In this document: positions 1 through 8,449 of the stretch, piece after piece | How positions within the stretch are numbered: position 1 is the stretch's first letter | Layout of the letters: every line of letters starts with the position of its first letter | NCBI GenBank assembly: GCA_020627685.1 | Contig: JAHDGK010000003.1 | Coordinates: forward strand, 16,328-80,327 | Source: Granulosicoccus sp. | GTDB lineage: Bacteria > Pseudomonadota > Gammaproteobacteria > Granulosicoccales > Granulosicoccaceae | DNA length: 64,000 nucleotides | Reading direction: 5' to 3' | The notes under the pieces: model-generated | What the model was told of the DNA's origin: nothing | What the model saw: the letters and a program-made list of their open reading frames with translations, nothing else | Databases searched by the model: none | Made by a program: the position numbers and the translations under genes

Positions 1-628
1 ATTGCACTGAGCGAGGATGAAATCGCGTCATATACCCTTGTTTTAATCCAATAGCCTCTTGTTTGCCACGTAGCTTTAAGGCTCCAAGAGTGCCTTCAAC
101 GGCTGCGAGATTGGCCGAATGATATCCGACAACGTCATGTATTTTGTGTACCTGGTTGTCGTCGCAATTGATGTCTTGAGTATCGCTAATATCGACTCCC
201 GCTGGTAGCAGTGTCAACCCTGATTCTAAGCAATGAACGCCTTCAGTGACGCTCACGTGTTTTTTGAGATTATCTCTTAATTGCGCGAATGGAGTGACAT
301 AAATACGTTCGCAGGGAACAATCATTAACTCCTGCTGTTGCAAACTCCCGCACCGTTTATAGATAGCCTCCGCTGGCTCGTTAGTTTGTGCGGAGATTAC
401 GTTGACAGTTATTCCCCATCGTTCGCCATCCGATACGATGTGGCGAAGCTCGACGACATTTCCGGACGCAGCTATGGTGATTTGCTTAGCGTCCAGTTCT
501 ACGACTGCTTCTAGTATATGCTCCAGCAAAGTTTTGCCAGCCACTGGTAAACCTGAAACTGGTTCATCGGCACACAAGGGCTTTAACGACTCATACGAGT
601 GGTTTACAGTCATTAATACGTTGGTCAT
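1..628 (-). CDS. NDP-sugar nucleotidyltransferase-like protein, C-terminus outside window
   Basis: I read about 209 codons from an ATG at 628 (second ATG at 613) leftward off the window edge with no stop. Residues about 26-70 have the pattern of a sugar nucleotidyltransferase after its signature loop: PVAGKTLLEHILEAV followed by an alternating strand/helix stretch, as in GlmU and RfbA relatives. The expected N-terminal GxGTR/M nucleotide-binding loop is not visible; the N-terminus reads MTNVLMTVNHSYESLKPLC instead. It lies 31 bp downstream of the sugar-transferase fusion gene in the same leftward exopolysaccharide operon, which suits a role in precursor supply or a non-catalytic relative of that fold. 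The catalytic assignment is uncertain. Confidence 0.55.
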   Translation of the reverse strand, partial: MTNVLMTVNHSYESLKPLCADEPVSGLPVAGKTLLEHILEAVVELDAKQITIAASGNVVELRHIVSDGERWGITVNVISAQTNEPAEAIYKRCGSLQQQELMIVPCERIYVTPFAQLRDNLKKHVSVTEGVHCLESGLTLLPAGVDISDTQDINCDDNQVHKIHDVVGYHSANLAAVEGTLGALKLRGKQEAIGLKQGYMTRFHPRSVQ

Positions 629-659
629 GACGCTGTCTCGCCTATAGAGTTAGTCATCG

Positions 660-2630
660 CTAGTAAGCGCCTTTGCCTTTTAATACGGCTGGAACGGTTA
701 GTAGCAAGATTTTTATATCGGTAAGAAAGCTATGGGTGTTGATGTAGTCAACATCCAGCTCAACCTGTTGTACAAAAGGAATATCTGAACGACCGGATAC
801 TTGCCAGATGCAGGTTATTCCCGGTTTGATTTCCAAACGTCTTCGATTGTCAATAGTGTACTCGGCAACTTCCTGTGGTACCGGTGGGCGAGGGCCCACT
901 AATGCCATGTCGCCTTTCAGAACATTCCATAATTGGGGTAATTCATCGATGGAAAATTTTCGTATGAACTTCCCTGTCTTTGTGATTCGGGGATCCTCCT
1001 TCATTTTGAAAAGGACACCCTGATCCATTTCGTTTTGCTCAGCTAAAGAGGACTTTAGGAACTCTGCATCTACACACATTGAGCGGAACTTATACATATT
1101 AAACAGCACACCCCATTTGCCCACACGCTTTTGGGTAAAGAACACAGGGCCAGGTGACTCTAGCTTTATCAGGATCGCAACTACCAGCAGCGGTATGAAC
1201 AAGATAGCCAAAGCCGTAAATGAAACGCTAATGTCCAGAAAGCGCCTCAAGGCTCTGAATGTCCAATGAGTTAAGAAGTAAGTAATATGTGACAAGTGAT
1301 GCCGCAACTTTGAGCTGTTCATTGCGCTGTCCATATTAGAAAATCGTTTGACGACGCGCGCACCCGATTCCTGTTTGGTTTGCTTCCAGACACGGTACAG
1401 AAACAAAGGATTTCCCAATATGTATCGTCGCCACATTCTCTGCGGTTCCTGCAACAATCTCCAGATCCATTCCAGCCCTAGATCTTGTAACAACTTAGGG
1501 GAACGGCTTATACGTCCGGAGAAAAAGTCAAACAGGCCGCCCACTCCCATGAGCACTGGCGCGTTTATCGATTCCCGGTTTTCAGTCATCCAGAGTTCTT
1601 GTTTAGGTGCTCCAAAGGCGACTAAAACGATATCTGCACCAGAGGTGTTTACCTTCTCGATCACACCCGGTTCGTCTTCTTTGTTGAAGTAACCATGTTG
1701 AACACCGGCGATTTTTAACCCCGGATACTTCTCTTGCATGTTACTGGCTACTTTCTCAGCGATGCCTTCACGTGCTCCAACAAGAAACAATGAATGATCG
1801 TTTTCGATACATTGCCTACAGAGAAGAGGGAAGAGGTCAGTCCCGTTTACATTCGCTTTAATACGATCACCCAAAAGTCTTGCAGCCAGTTGGAGACCGC
1901 TACCATCTGCAAACACACAATCCATCTGGTTGAGTGACGCTTTATACGTAGAATCTTCGAACGTCTTGTTAAGACAATCCGGATTGACAAAGGCGTATTT
2001 GGATTTGCTGTTTGAGGTGATGCTTTGATGAATACTCTTAAGTGCACTATCAATTGTATGATTGTGAATAGTGACACCTAAATAGGTAAACTTATCGGGT
2101 ATCCTTGCAGTAGCGGATGGCGCAATTAAGCTAGACACCAAAAACTGAAAAATTATTGAGATGGACTCTTTCAGTGTGTAATCTCTCTGAACTTCCGCAT
2201 CCAGGCCTTCATATTCAATGCCCAGTTGGCGACGCAATCGCTGACGGCAGAGCAATCCAGGCCGAAGTACGTTAGCAGTCGAATGTTGACCTTCAGTATC
2301 TTGTTTGCCGATACTGGATCCCACCCAAGCGGCATGTCCTGAAGCCACGCTGAACAGTAGCCCTAGATTTCTCCCAGACTGTAACCCTGCGAAACGCTGC
2401 AGCCTGACAAACTGCCCATTCGCGGATTGGCTCTCTGTAGTGTCAAAGATTCGTTGATGCTTTCTCTTTGCAACAATCGCTCTCCAAGCAACGAGTGGCG
2501 ATAACACCACGATGAGTGTGCTCGCGGTAACACGGTCGAAGATGCCTCTTCCATCCATAGGAGATGCGTGAATTTCCGATGAGCCGATGCGAGCATCGTT
2601 CGGATCTATCTCATTTGTCGCTTGCAACAT
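660..2630 (-). CDS. TagA/WecG-family glycosyltransferase fused to PglC/WcaJ-type sugar-phosphate transferase
   Basis: This membrane-associated fusion probably performs two early steps of exopolysaccharide repeat-unit assembly on undecaprenyl phosphate. From an ATG at 2630 the middle third is a WecG/TagA/CpsF (GT26) domain with NPDCLNK at about 216-222, VNGTDL at 261-266, GAPKQE at 340-345 and GVGGLFDFFSG at 362-372. The last 200 residues are a bacterial sugar transferase: one hydrophobic segment after RRFLDISVS (about 462), then SPGPVFFTQKRVG, KFRSM, PQLWNVLKGD and KPGITCIWQVSGRS. The first 170 residues hold a weaker echo of a second sugar transferase (IFDRV with a hydrophobic run, later RPGLLCRQRLRR) without its catalytic motifs. 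A TTG at 2681, overlapping the sulfotransferase stop, is the alternative start; the ATG at 2630 has a better AGGA-type ribosome binding site. Confidence 0.82.
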   Translation of the reverse strand: MLQATNEIDPNDARIGSSEIHASPMDGRGIFDRVTASTLIVVLSPLVAWRAIVAKRKHQRIFDTTESQSANGQFVRLQRFAGLQSGRNLGLLFSVASGHAAWVGSSIGKQDTEGQHSTANVLRPGLLCRQRLRRQLGIEYEGLDAEVQRDYTLKESISIIFQFLVSSLIAPSATARIPDKFTYLGVTIHNHTIDSALKSIHQSITSNSKSKYAFVNPDCLNKTFEDSTYKASLNQMDCVFADGSGLQLAARLLGDRIKANVNGTDLFPLLCRQCIENDHSLFLVGAREGIAEKVASNMQEKYPGLKIAGVQHGYFNKEDEPGVIEKVNTSGADIVLVAFGAPKQELWMTENRESINAPVLMGVGGLFDFFSGRISRSPKLLQDLGLEWIWRLLQEPQRMWRRYILGNPLFLYRVWKQTKQESGARVVKRFSNMDSAMNSSKLRHHLSHITYFLTHWTFRALRRFLDISVSFTALAILFIPLLVVAILIKLESPGPVFFTQKRVGKWGVLFNMYKFRSMCVDAEFLKSSLAEQNEMDQGVLFKMKEDPRITKTGKFIRKFSIDELPQLWNVLKGDMALVGPRPPVPQEVAEYTIDNRRRLEIKPGITCIWQVSGRSDIPFVQQVELDVDYINTHSFLTDIKILLLTVPAVLKGKGAY

Positions 2631-2673
2631 GCGGTTAGTCCTACTTAGACTTAAGCCATTGAACGTCAGTGAT

Positions 2674-3543
2674 TTATTCAACGTCAGAAAAGAATGTTTC
2701 TTTTCCGATCGTCGCCTTGATCAGCAACCGTTGAACAACATTGAGTTTGCCTTTTTTCTTTCTGGCGAAACCTTCGGGTTCCTCGACGATAGTCGATCCG
2801 GAACGCTCAGCAAATTCGCCGTAGCGGTGTAACTCGAATTTCGAATTCTTCATGAGATCGACACTTTCTTTGCTAGCGTCCAATTTCATGAATTCCAAAA
2901 TACCTTGAATCACAACGTCGGGGTTTGATCTAAGATCTTCGTACCGCACCGTGTGTATTTTGGATTTATCGGCTTTAGAAAAATCAGCGCTGGCTTTTCT
3001 GCTGAAGTAATAACACAAGCGAATAGCACTAATCACCGAGCCCGGTGCCCAATGTTTACCCCAGCCCGACCCCGCACTTAACATGGACTCAATAATGTCT
3101 GCAGGGTCACGGAGCATCAGAATGATTTTGGCTTCAGGAACTACACGCTGAATGTCCAATATGTGTCGGATATGGTCAGGAGTTTTTTCTAAGAAAACTG
3201 ATCCTTTAGAGTATTCATCGCACTTGCCCAACACCTCTCTTACTTGACGATGCATCATGTCCATGAATTCAGATTCGCGTTGGTAAGCAGGTATACCGAT
3301 ACCCCCTCTACCATCTTCGAACGCCATCATGTGATCCCATGATTCAATTTGTTTCCCGAGAAAATGATTGAATAGATGGGATTCTTGTGCCGTGCCCACT
3401 TCCGGGTGGTTGCCCAGTAGTTTCTGCAGCCATGTGGTGCCACTACGTGGTAGTCCAACCAGGAATACCAGTTCGGGATTTGCATCGGCATCGGGTACCG
3501 GCAAGATGTCAGAATCTTCGTATAAGCGTAAGGCACTGTTCAT
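2674..3543 (-). CDS. PAPS-dependent sulfotransferase family protein
   Basis: The 289-residue protein has the sulfotransferase fold signatures: a 5'-phosphosulfate loop FLVGLPRSGTTWLQ at about 27-40 with PRSGTT at 32-37, and a 3'-phosphate motif LMLRDPADIIESMLS at about 142-156 with Arg145 and Ser153. It should transfer sulfate from PAPS to a hydroxyl or amino group. The gene overlaps the upstream GT2 gene by 4 bp and sits inside the polysaccharide operon, so a glycan or glycolipid acceptor is the likeliest target. This would give a sulfated polymer. The acceptor cannot be read from sequence. Confidence 0.85.
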   Translation of the reverse strand: MNSALRLYEDSDILPVPDADANPELVFLVGLPRSGTTWLQKLLGNHPEVGTAQESHLFNHFLGKQIESWDHMMAFEDGRGGIGIPAYQRESEFMDMMHRQVREVLGKCDEYSKGSVFLEKTPDHIRHILDIQRVVPEAKIILMLRDPADIIESMLSAGSGWGKHWAPGSVISAIRLCYYFSRKASADFSKADKSKIHTVRYEDLRSNPDVVIQGILEFMKLDASKESVDLMKNSKFELHRYGEFAERSGSTIVEEPEGFARKKKGKLNVVQRLLIKATIGKETFFSDVE

Positions 3544-4556
3544 CGCAGACTAATCCTTAACTGCTGAGTGCGTCCAACCAGGCTGATTCCCACAGGTTCG
3601 AGCTTTTGATAAATATTTTTTGGAACCACAAGTAAAGTCACGGCAGCAACAACCGTTAGGATTGTCCGTCCTGGTTCTTTGAACAACATTGCGGGGCTTG
3701 ATTTAAATGCCTGGCGTACTAGAGCGAACGAGGTATGGCCATCTTTTTGTCGTATTGCTTGTCTGGCTAGATATCGCAATTGAAAGGCTCTGGCCAAATC
3801 CACATTCTGTTCCCACAATTCTGGAGAGTAACTTTTCAGCTTGTCCATGACCTTTTCCCAAGACGCTAGTTGCTTGGGAATGTTTGCAGACAAACTCGCT
3901 GAATTGATTCTATAAAGCGTTAGTGGGTCGGAAAGACCTTCAAATTGCCAGCTTGTTGTTGCGGCGATTCTAATCCAGCATTCAATATCTTCTGATTGAC
4001 GGAAGCTATCATCAAAGTAGTGCAGTTCATCGACACCATGAATATTTTCCATAACACCGATTTGCTCGAAGACTTCTTTTCTTATCACTGGAGCCGATCC
4101 GTTACCGACCGGGTTCCTACACATCAGATGGGCCACAGTGATGTTGTTGAGCTTCGGCATTTGATAAGTGTTTAGATGACGACCTTGCTCATCGATAAAC
4201 GCTGATCGTGAAAAACTGACGCCCACTAAGGGATTTTCGTCGAGGTGTTTGACATGAGCTAGAAGCTTGCCTTCTTCCCATAGGTCATCGGAGTCCAGCA
4301 GTGCTATGTAGTCCCCGCTGGCATGACGAATACCGGTATTGCGCGCACCGGCGAGGCCGCGGTTTTCAAGGTGCGTTACGATTTTTATACGCGGGTCGAT
4401 GATGGACTCACATATCTCCAGACTTCGGTCGGGGGACTTGTCGTTAACGACGATGATCTCGAAATCGTTGTAGTTCTGGTTTAGTACTGAGCGTATTGCA
4501 GCTTCGACAAATTGCTCAACGCCGTACACAGGAATGATTACGCTGACTTTAGGCAT
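3540..4556 (-). CDS. Family 2 glycosyltransferase
   Basis: The protein is an inverting GT-A glycosyltransferase of the GT2 family, 338 residues, with no clear transmembrane helices. The N-terminus shows the usual SVIIPVYGVEQFVEAAIRSV strand-helix, then IIVVNDKSPDRS (uridine-binding Asp) and the metal-binding ALLDSDDLW motif with DSDD at 88-91. A later W-x-R-I segment around residues 190-205 fits the acceptor side. It would add one sugar of the repeat unit at the inner membrane. It starts 2 bp after the flippase stop and overlaps the sulfotransferase start by 4 bp, so the genes are translationally coupled. Donor and acceptor are not assignable. Confidence 0.9.
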   Translation of the reverse strand: MPKVSVIIPVYGVEQFVEAAIRSVLNQNYNDFEIIVVNDKSPDRSLEICESIIDPRIKIVTHLENRGLAGARNTGIRHASGDYIALLDSDDLWEEGKLLAHVKHLDENPLVGVSFSRSAFIDEQGRHLNTYQMPKLNNITVAHLMCRNPVGNGSAPVIRKEVFEQIGVMENIHGVDELHYFDDSFRQSEDIECWIRIAATTSWQFEGLSDPLTLYRINSASLSANIPKQLASWEKVMDKLKSYSPELWEQNVDLARAFQLRYLARQAIRQKDGHTSFALVRQAFKSSPAMLFKEPGRTILTVVAAVTLLVVPKNIYQKLEPVGISLVGRTQQLRISLR

Positions 4557-4558
4557 GT

Positions 4559-5869
4559 TTAACTCCGGGCTGCTTGCGCGAGTTGTGGTGATGCGTAGCT
4601 GCCGGTTTCCTCGTCAGAACTGGTAGCTCGCAATATAGGTTTAACGTTCAAGTGATAGTAGATAGGCATATTGATCAGGCTTGCGCCAAGAATGGCGTAG
4701 GCCACTCCTGTGATACCCCACTGGATACCGATGCAAACACTGGCAGCGAACACAGTTGTATAAGCTATGTTCCAATAAAAGTCTCTGTTAGGTACACCGC
4801 GTGCTCGCATGTACTGAGAGCATGTTTCAGTCAACGCGAGTGGAATTCCGCACAGACAAATGATGACTAAGATAGGTAGAGCACCATTGTCTACCCACTT
4901 TTCGCCAAATATTATGGGCACGTACCAGCTAGCGAGTGCGACTTGCAATGCCACCCATGTGCTTATGAGCAACATGATTAAACTTACGGCTCGCATGAAG
5001 TCTCTGCGTTGAACATCCTTATCGTGACTAACACGGCACAAGGTCGGTAAAAGAGCGTTACACATAGCAGTTAACAGGCTCTTGGTGATTCCAAGGCCTG
5101 CGTTGAAGGCGAAGAAGTAAATGCCTAATGCCTCGATTCCTAAGAAGAACCCGATTAAGATGTAGTCGATGCTGTGCCTGACGACAGTCAATATCTCAGT
5201 GCCTGCCACACAAATGCCGAAGTACAAAAGAGCGCTAGAACCTTTTAACTGAAACTTTCTGTCTGACCATGGTGATGCTTTGTGGTGAACATAGATCCAG
5301 ATAGGAACCACCAATATTTTCGGCAGTATCAATGCCCAGATTCCGAAGCCTGCGAAGGCCATGGATACAGTTAGAAAAGCATCGACAATGGCTTGCCATA
5401 CTTCCGCTTTGGCAATGGTTTTCATATCGCCACGGCGTGCCGTTAATGCTTGGTTAACTGCTCCCATCGGCAACAGTAAATAGACCGCTGCAAGTGCCAT
5501 GATAGGTGCGGCGATGCCGGGCTCGGAGTAGAGAGTGGCTATGGGATAGGCGAGGATGCACTGCAATACTAACAGTGTGATTCCTATAATCCAGTTAAGG
5601 GACCATGCAGAACGACAGTTGTAATCAAGACTCTTGTCGTCACTTTTAATGAGGGCCGTGGAAGTCCCAAATCGGGATATAACCATGGCAAATTCATTAA
5701 CGGTTAGCGCAATCGCGACTATCCCGAAGTGTTCCGGACTGAGTACTCGCGCGACCACTAATGTGGTTGCGAGCCTCGCAACTCTACTGACTATTTGGGC
5801 AGAGAAAAGCCACGATGCGCCAATCAGGAACATCAGGGAATTCATGCTTTTTGTTAATTTGAACTCCAC
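4559..5869 (-). CDS. Wzx-like polysaccharide flippase (MOP superfamily)
   Basis: The 436-residue protein is very hydrophobic, with roughly 12 predicted membrane segments and the N-terminal pattern of the polysaccharide biosynthesis/MOP exporters (SRVARLATTLVVARVLSPEHFGIVAIALTV). Members move undecaprenyl-linked repeat units to the periplasmic face. It is the first gene of the leftward exopolysaccharide arm, with its start facing the STAS gene across a 503-bp spacer. With the Wzy-like gene at 9976 it points to a Wzx/Wzy-dependent pathway. The C-terminal tail is soluble and Ser/Glu-rich. Confidence 0.87.
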   Translation of the reverse strand: MEFKLTKSMNSLMFLIGASWLFSAQIVSRVARLATTLVVARVLSPEHFGIVAIALTVNEFAMVISRFGTSTALIKSDDKSLDYNCRSAWSLNWIIGITLLVLQCILAYPIATLYSEPGIAAPIMALAAVYLLLPMGAVNQALTARRGDMKTIAKAEVWQAIVDAFLTVSMAFAGFGIWALILPKILVVPIWIYVHHKASPWSDRKFQLKGSSALLYFGICVAGTEILTVVRHSIDYILIGFFLGIEALGIYFFAFNAGLGITKSLLTAMCNALLPTLCRVSHDKDVQRRDFMRAVSLIMLLISTWVALQVALASWYVPIIFGEKWVDNGALPILVIICLCGIPLALTETCSQYMRARGVPNRDFYWNIAYTTVFAASVCIGIQWGITGVAYAILGASLINMPIYYHLNVKPILRATSSDEETGSYASPQLAQAARS

Positions 5870-6372
5870 GTCTGCTTCGTTCTGCCCTTATCAAATGTTA
5901 TGTAAGCAACTGAAATATGTTGCCAATCGTTTCCTGAAGGGGCTAGCGGCCGATTACGGAAAGTGGTGCAGGGAACACCTCTCAGAACGTTACTTCAATT
6001 GGCAATCGAGTCGGAAATACTCGTGCTTTATTTCGGTTTTTTGAAGTTGATCAGCTTTTATAGCGATTGAAGAATCGCCGTTAGGAACGCAATTTTATGC
6101 TGCTAATGCTGTCTGGTAGGACAATTAACCTACGTAGTTATCAAATAGGTAAAAGATAAGGCACTGATAAATAGAAATATTTTTCGGTTTCATTTTTAAA
6201 CGCCTTGTTTATGAAATTTTGTGTGCAAATGCCTTACTGGGGGTTAACTGACATCTGAGCCAGTAATCGCACCATAAGTACACACAGAATGAAGAAAGCA
6301 CTGGATTAAACGCTCTGCGGCGCCGATACAGAGGCATAGATAATTACAACTCGCAGTTCCCGGAGTGATTTC
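5870..6372. other. Divergent intergenic region of the exopolysaccharide locus
   Basis: This 503-bp spacer separates the two divergent arms and must hold both promoters. It is locally AT-rich, especially 6121-6230. I see an inverted repeat GTAGG-N8-CCTAC at 6116-6133 followed directly by TACGTA (6131-6136), a plausible activator site. A GGAG at 6361-6364 serves as ribosome binding site for the STAS gene. No convincing sigma70 hexamer pair or sigma54 box was found, and no credible ORF. Confidence 0.5.
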
Positions 6373-6714
6373 ATGGTCAAATTGCAGCACCAGCGCAGCC
6401 AAGCTTACGACACCGTTTTCATCGAAGGACGGTTAGGTGCAGCTAATAGCTCAGAAGTAGGTTCTGAGCTGGTTCAAATCTTAGAAAGTGGGCCGGGGTT
6501 GGTACACCTTGACCTTACCGAACTGTCTTTTCTTGATTCGTGCGGGCTGTCTTTGTTCGTTTCGCTGCTAAAAAGAGCCCGACAGAATGAAGGGGATCTT
6601 GTTCTGTTCAATATGAACGACAGAATACGTTCTTTATTTGAACTAACACGCTTGCACGAAATTTTCGACATTCGTCAAGATGATGATTCTCAGTTAAAGC
6701 AAGTGGGCACATAG
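6373..6714 (+). CDS. STAS-domain protein (anti-sigma factor antagonist type)
   Basis: The whole 113-residue protein is one STAS domain: FIEGRLGAANSSEVG, then LVHLDLTELSFLDSCGLSLFVSLLKRAR. Ser56 in the D-S-C-G-L motif aligns with the serine that is phosphorylated in SpoIIAA and RsbV, so phosphorylation-controlled partner switching is possible. No HPK-type anti-sigma kinase or PP2C phosphatase lies in the window. It is the first gene of the rightward export arm, 33 bp before the outer-membrane lipoprotein gene. This placement recalls SypA of Vibrio fischeri, a STAS protein controlling polysaccharide-dependent biofilm. The regulatory role is inferred from that parallel. Confidence 0.85.
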   Translation: MVKLQHQRSQAYDTVFIEGRLGAANSSEVGSELVQILESGPGLVHLDLTELSFLDSCGLSLFVSLLKRARQNEGDLVLFNMNDRIRSLFELTRLHEIFDIRQDDDSQLKQVGT

Positions 6715-6747
6715 CCCATCCGAGTCGGAGCATCGCACCTTACCATC

Positions 6748-8448
6748 ATGAACGTGCCGCGTCTTCGCGTAATTGCCCGGGTATCGATACCTATTGCATT
6801 AAGCATTTTGCTTAGTGCTTGCGGCTCGCTCAGCCCGACGCACTCAGATGGCCGAAGACTTCCAGAATCTAAAGACAGCTATTATGCACCAGCAGCGGTC
6901 GTTGAAAAAAAATCAGGTTATCTAAACGTCTGGCGTGCAGGGGATCTGGCAGGCGTTTGTGATAGCGAATCAGAAGTGTCGAAACACAACTTTGCTGTAT
7001 CCGACAATATTTTTATAGAACTTGATGAGCTCTATAAGCCAAGGTCCAATGAGCTTTCAGAGAAAGGTATGGCTAAGCTTGACCAGATGCTTGGGCGTAT
7101 TAACCAATACCAGGACGTTGCCCGTGTAGAGATCCATGGACTCACTCAAAAATCATTAATCAAGTGGTGGCGTCGGAATATAGACCACACACGAAACGAT
7201 GTGCTATCCACCTATCTTCGGCTGAACTTAGGCGAAGAAATTCCATTGCGTATTGTTAGTGAGAGGGATACCCGTGACCTAGAGTCACGTTCGTCAGAGG
7301 TGCGTAGGGTATTCAATAACAAAGTATTCGCCAGAGTATTCGCTAAATCGGTAAGGGATGACACGTCGTCCATAACGATGTGCACGCCAAGAGCTGCAGA
7401 TGCGATGCTCAAGTCCTTAAGTGAAATTGGTGCTGAGAAGCAAGAGCCTGTGTTGACGAAATACGGTTTGTTTGAAGGTCCAATGATGCTTTCTATGGGA
7501 GATCGAGTGCGTATTCGAGTTCCAGAGGATACTGATATCGAAGGAATCTACGAAATAGATGCTGATGGATATCTGGATGTACCTTATGCCGGCAGAGTAA
7601 AAGCACTTGGTTTAAGAGTTGATGAACTGGAAGAGAGAGTCACGCAAAGACTGGTGGATGAGGCGATTATCCATGAAGACTTCGCTATGCTCGATATATC
7701 GGTATTGCAGTGGTCAGTGGCTGATGTCTTTGTTAGTGGTGCTGTGTTCAATCCGGGAAGAAAAACCATCAACGGGTTGAAGATAGAACTGAAAACCTTC
7801 AAACAGACTCAAACGTCCGGTGACGCCGCCAGGGAGCGTTTTTTAAGTAACGCATTAGTGATTGCAGGTGGCGTACGCCCTGATGCAGATATTTCGAATA
7901 TTGTTATCAGAAGGAGTGGTGAGATACTGAATGTCGATATGGAAGGGGTCTTAAGCGGCGATCCTGTGCCTGATATATCGCTCATTACCGGTGATGAGAT
8001 CTACGTTCCGACGACAGGTCGGTTTAGAAAAGAACTTGCTAGGGTATCGCAGATTACTCCGCAGGGCCTCCGATTATTTGTGTCTAATCTAACCACTCCC
8101 AGGAATCCGAATCAAGTGGATGGGGATGCTACTAAATTGCCTTATGGAACACGGTTGTTGCATGTTTTATTGTCTGCAAACTGCGTAGGGGGTACTCAGT
8201 TGACCAATAGTGCCAAGAAGGCGTTGTTGGTGACAGTCAATCCAGTGACCCAGGTAACTGAGGTTATCGAACGTGATATACAGCAATTAGTGAGTGACCC
8301 GGACAGAGATCATGTCAATCCGTTCTTAATGCCTAACGACGGTATTGCCTGCTACGACTCAAATGTAACCAACTATCGTGATTTTGCACGTACGTTTACA
8401 GATATTCTCCAACCACTTAGTCTTTTAAAGAATCTGATTGGGGATTAG
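6748..8448 (+). CDS. Outer-membrane polysaccharide export lipoprotein (Wza/OPX family), with N-terminal extension
   Basis: The 566-residue precursor has a signal peptide ending in a lipobox L-S-A-C with lipidated Cys25. Residues about 240-320 form the polysaccharide export domain (MLSMGDRVRIRVPEDTDIEG, then EIDADGYLDVPYAGRVKALG), followed by SLBB-like segments around 325-345 and 375-430. It would form the outer-membrane channel for the polymer. Residues about 80-215 are extra relative to plain Wza; they look like a divergent OmpA-like fold (ELSEKGMAKLDQMLGRIN, later RNDVLSTYLRLN). That could bind peptidoglycan, but this is an inference. It is followed after 1 bp by the chain-length protein. 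Confidence 0.85.
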   Translation: MNVPRLRVIARVSIPIALSILLSACGSLSPTHSDGRRLPESKDSYYAPAAVVEKKSGYLNVWRAGDLAGVCDSESEVSKHNFAVSDNIFIELDELYKPRSNELSEKGMAKLDQMLGRINQYQDVARVEIHGLTQKSLIKWWRRNIDHTRNDVLSTYLRLNLGEEIPLRIVSERDTRDLESRSSEVRRVFNNKVFARVFAKSVRDDTSSITMCTPRAADAMLKSLSEIGAEKQEPVLTKYGLFEGPMMLSMGDRVRIRVPEDTDIEGIYEIDADGYLDVPYAGRVKALGLRVDELEERVTQRLVDEAIIHEDFAMLDISVLQWSVADVFVSGAVFNPGRKTINGLKIELKTFKQTQTSGDAARERFLSNALVIAGGVRPDADISNIVIRRSGEILNVDMEGVLSGDPVPDISLITGDEIYVPTTGRFRKELARVSQITPQGLRLFVSNLTTPRNPNQVDGDATKLPYGTRLLHVLLSANCVGGTQLTNSAKKALLVTVNPVTQVTEVIERDIQQLVSDPDRDHVNPFLMPNDGIACYDSNVTNYRDFARTFTDILQPLSLLKNLIGD

Positions 8449-8449
8449 C

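Noticed and set aside
402..647. 81-codon plus-strand frame
   Set aside because: It is the reverse-frame shadow of the nucleotidyltransferase-like gene at 1-628.
5938..5960. JUMPstart/ops-like sequence (GGGGCTAGCGGCCG) near the polysaccharide operons
   Set aside because: It differs from GGCGGTAGCG at several positions and lies on the strand opposite to the leftward operon, so it would not act on that transcript.
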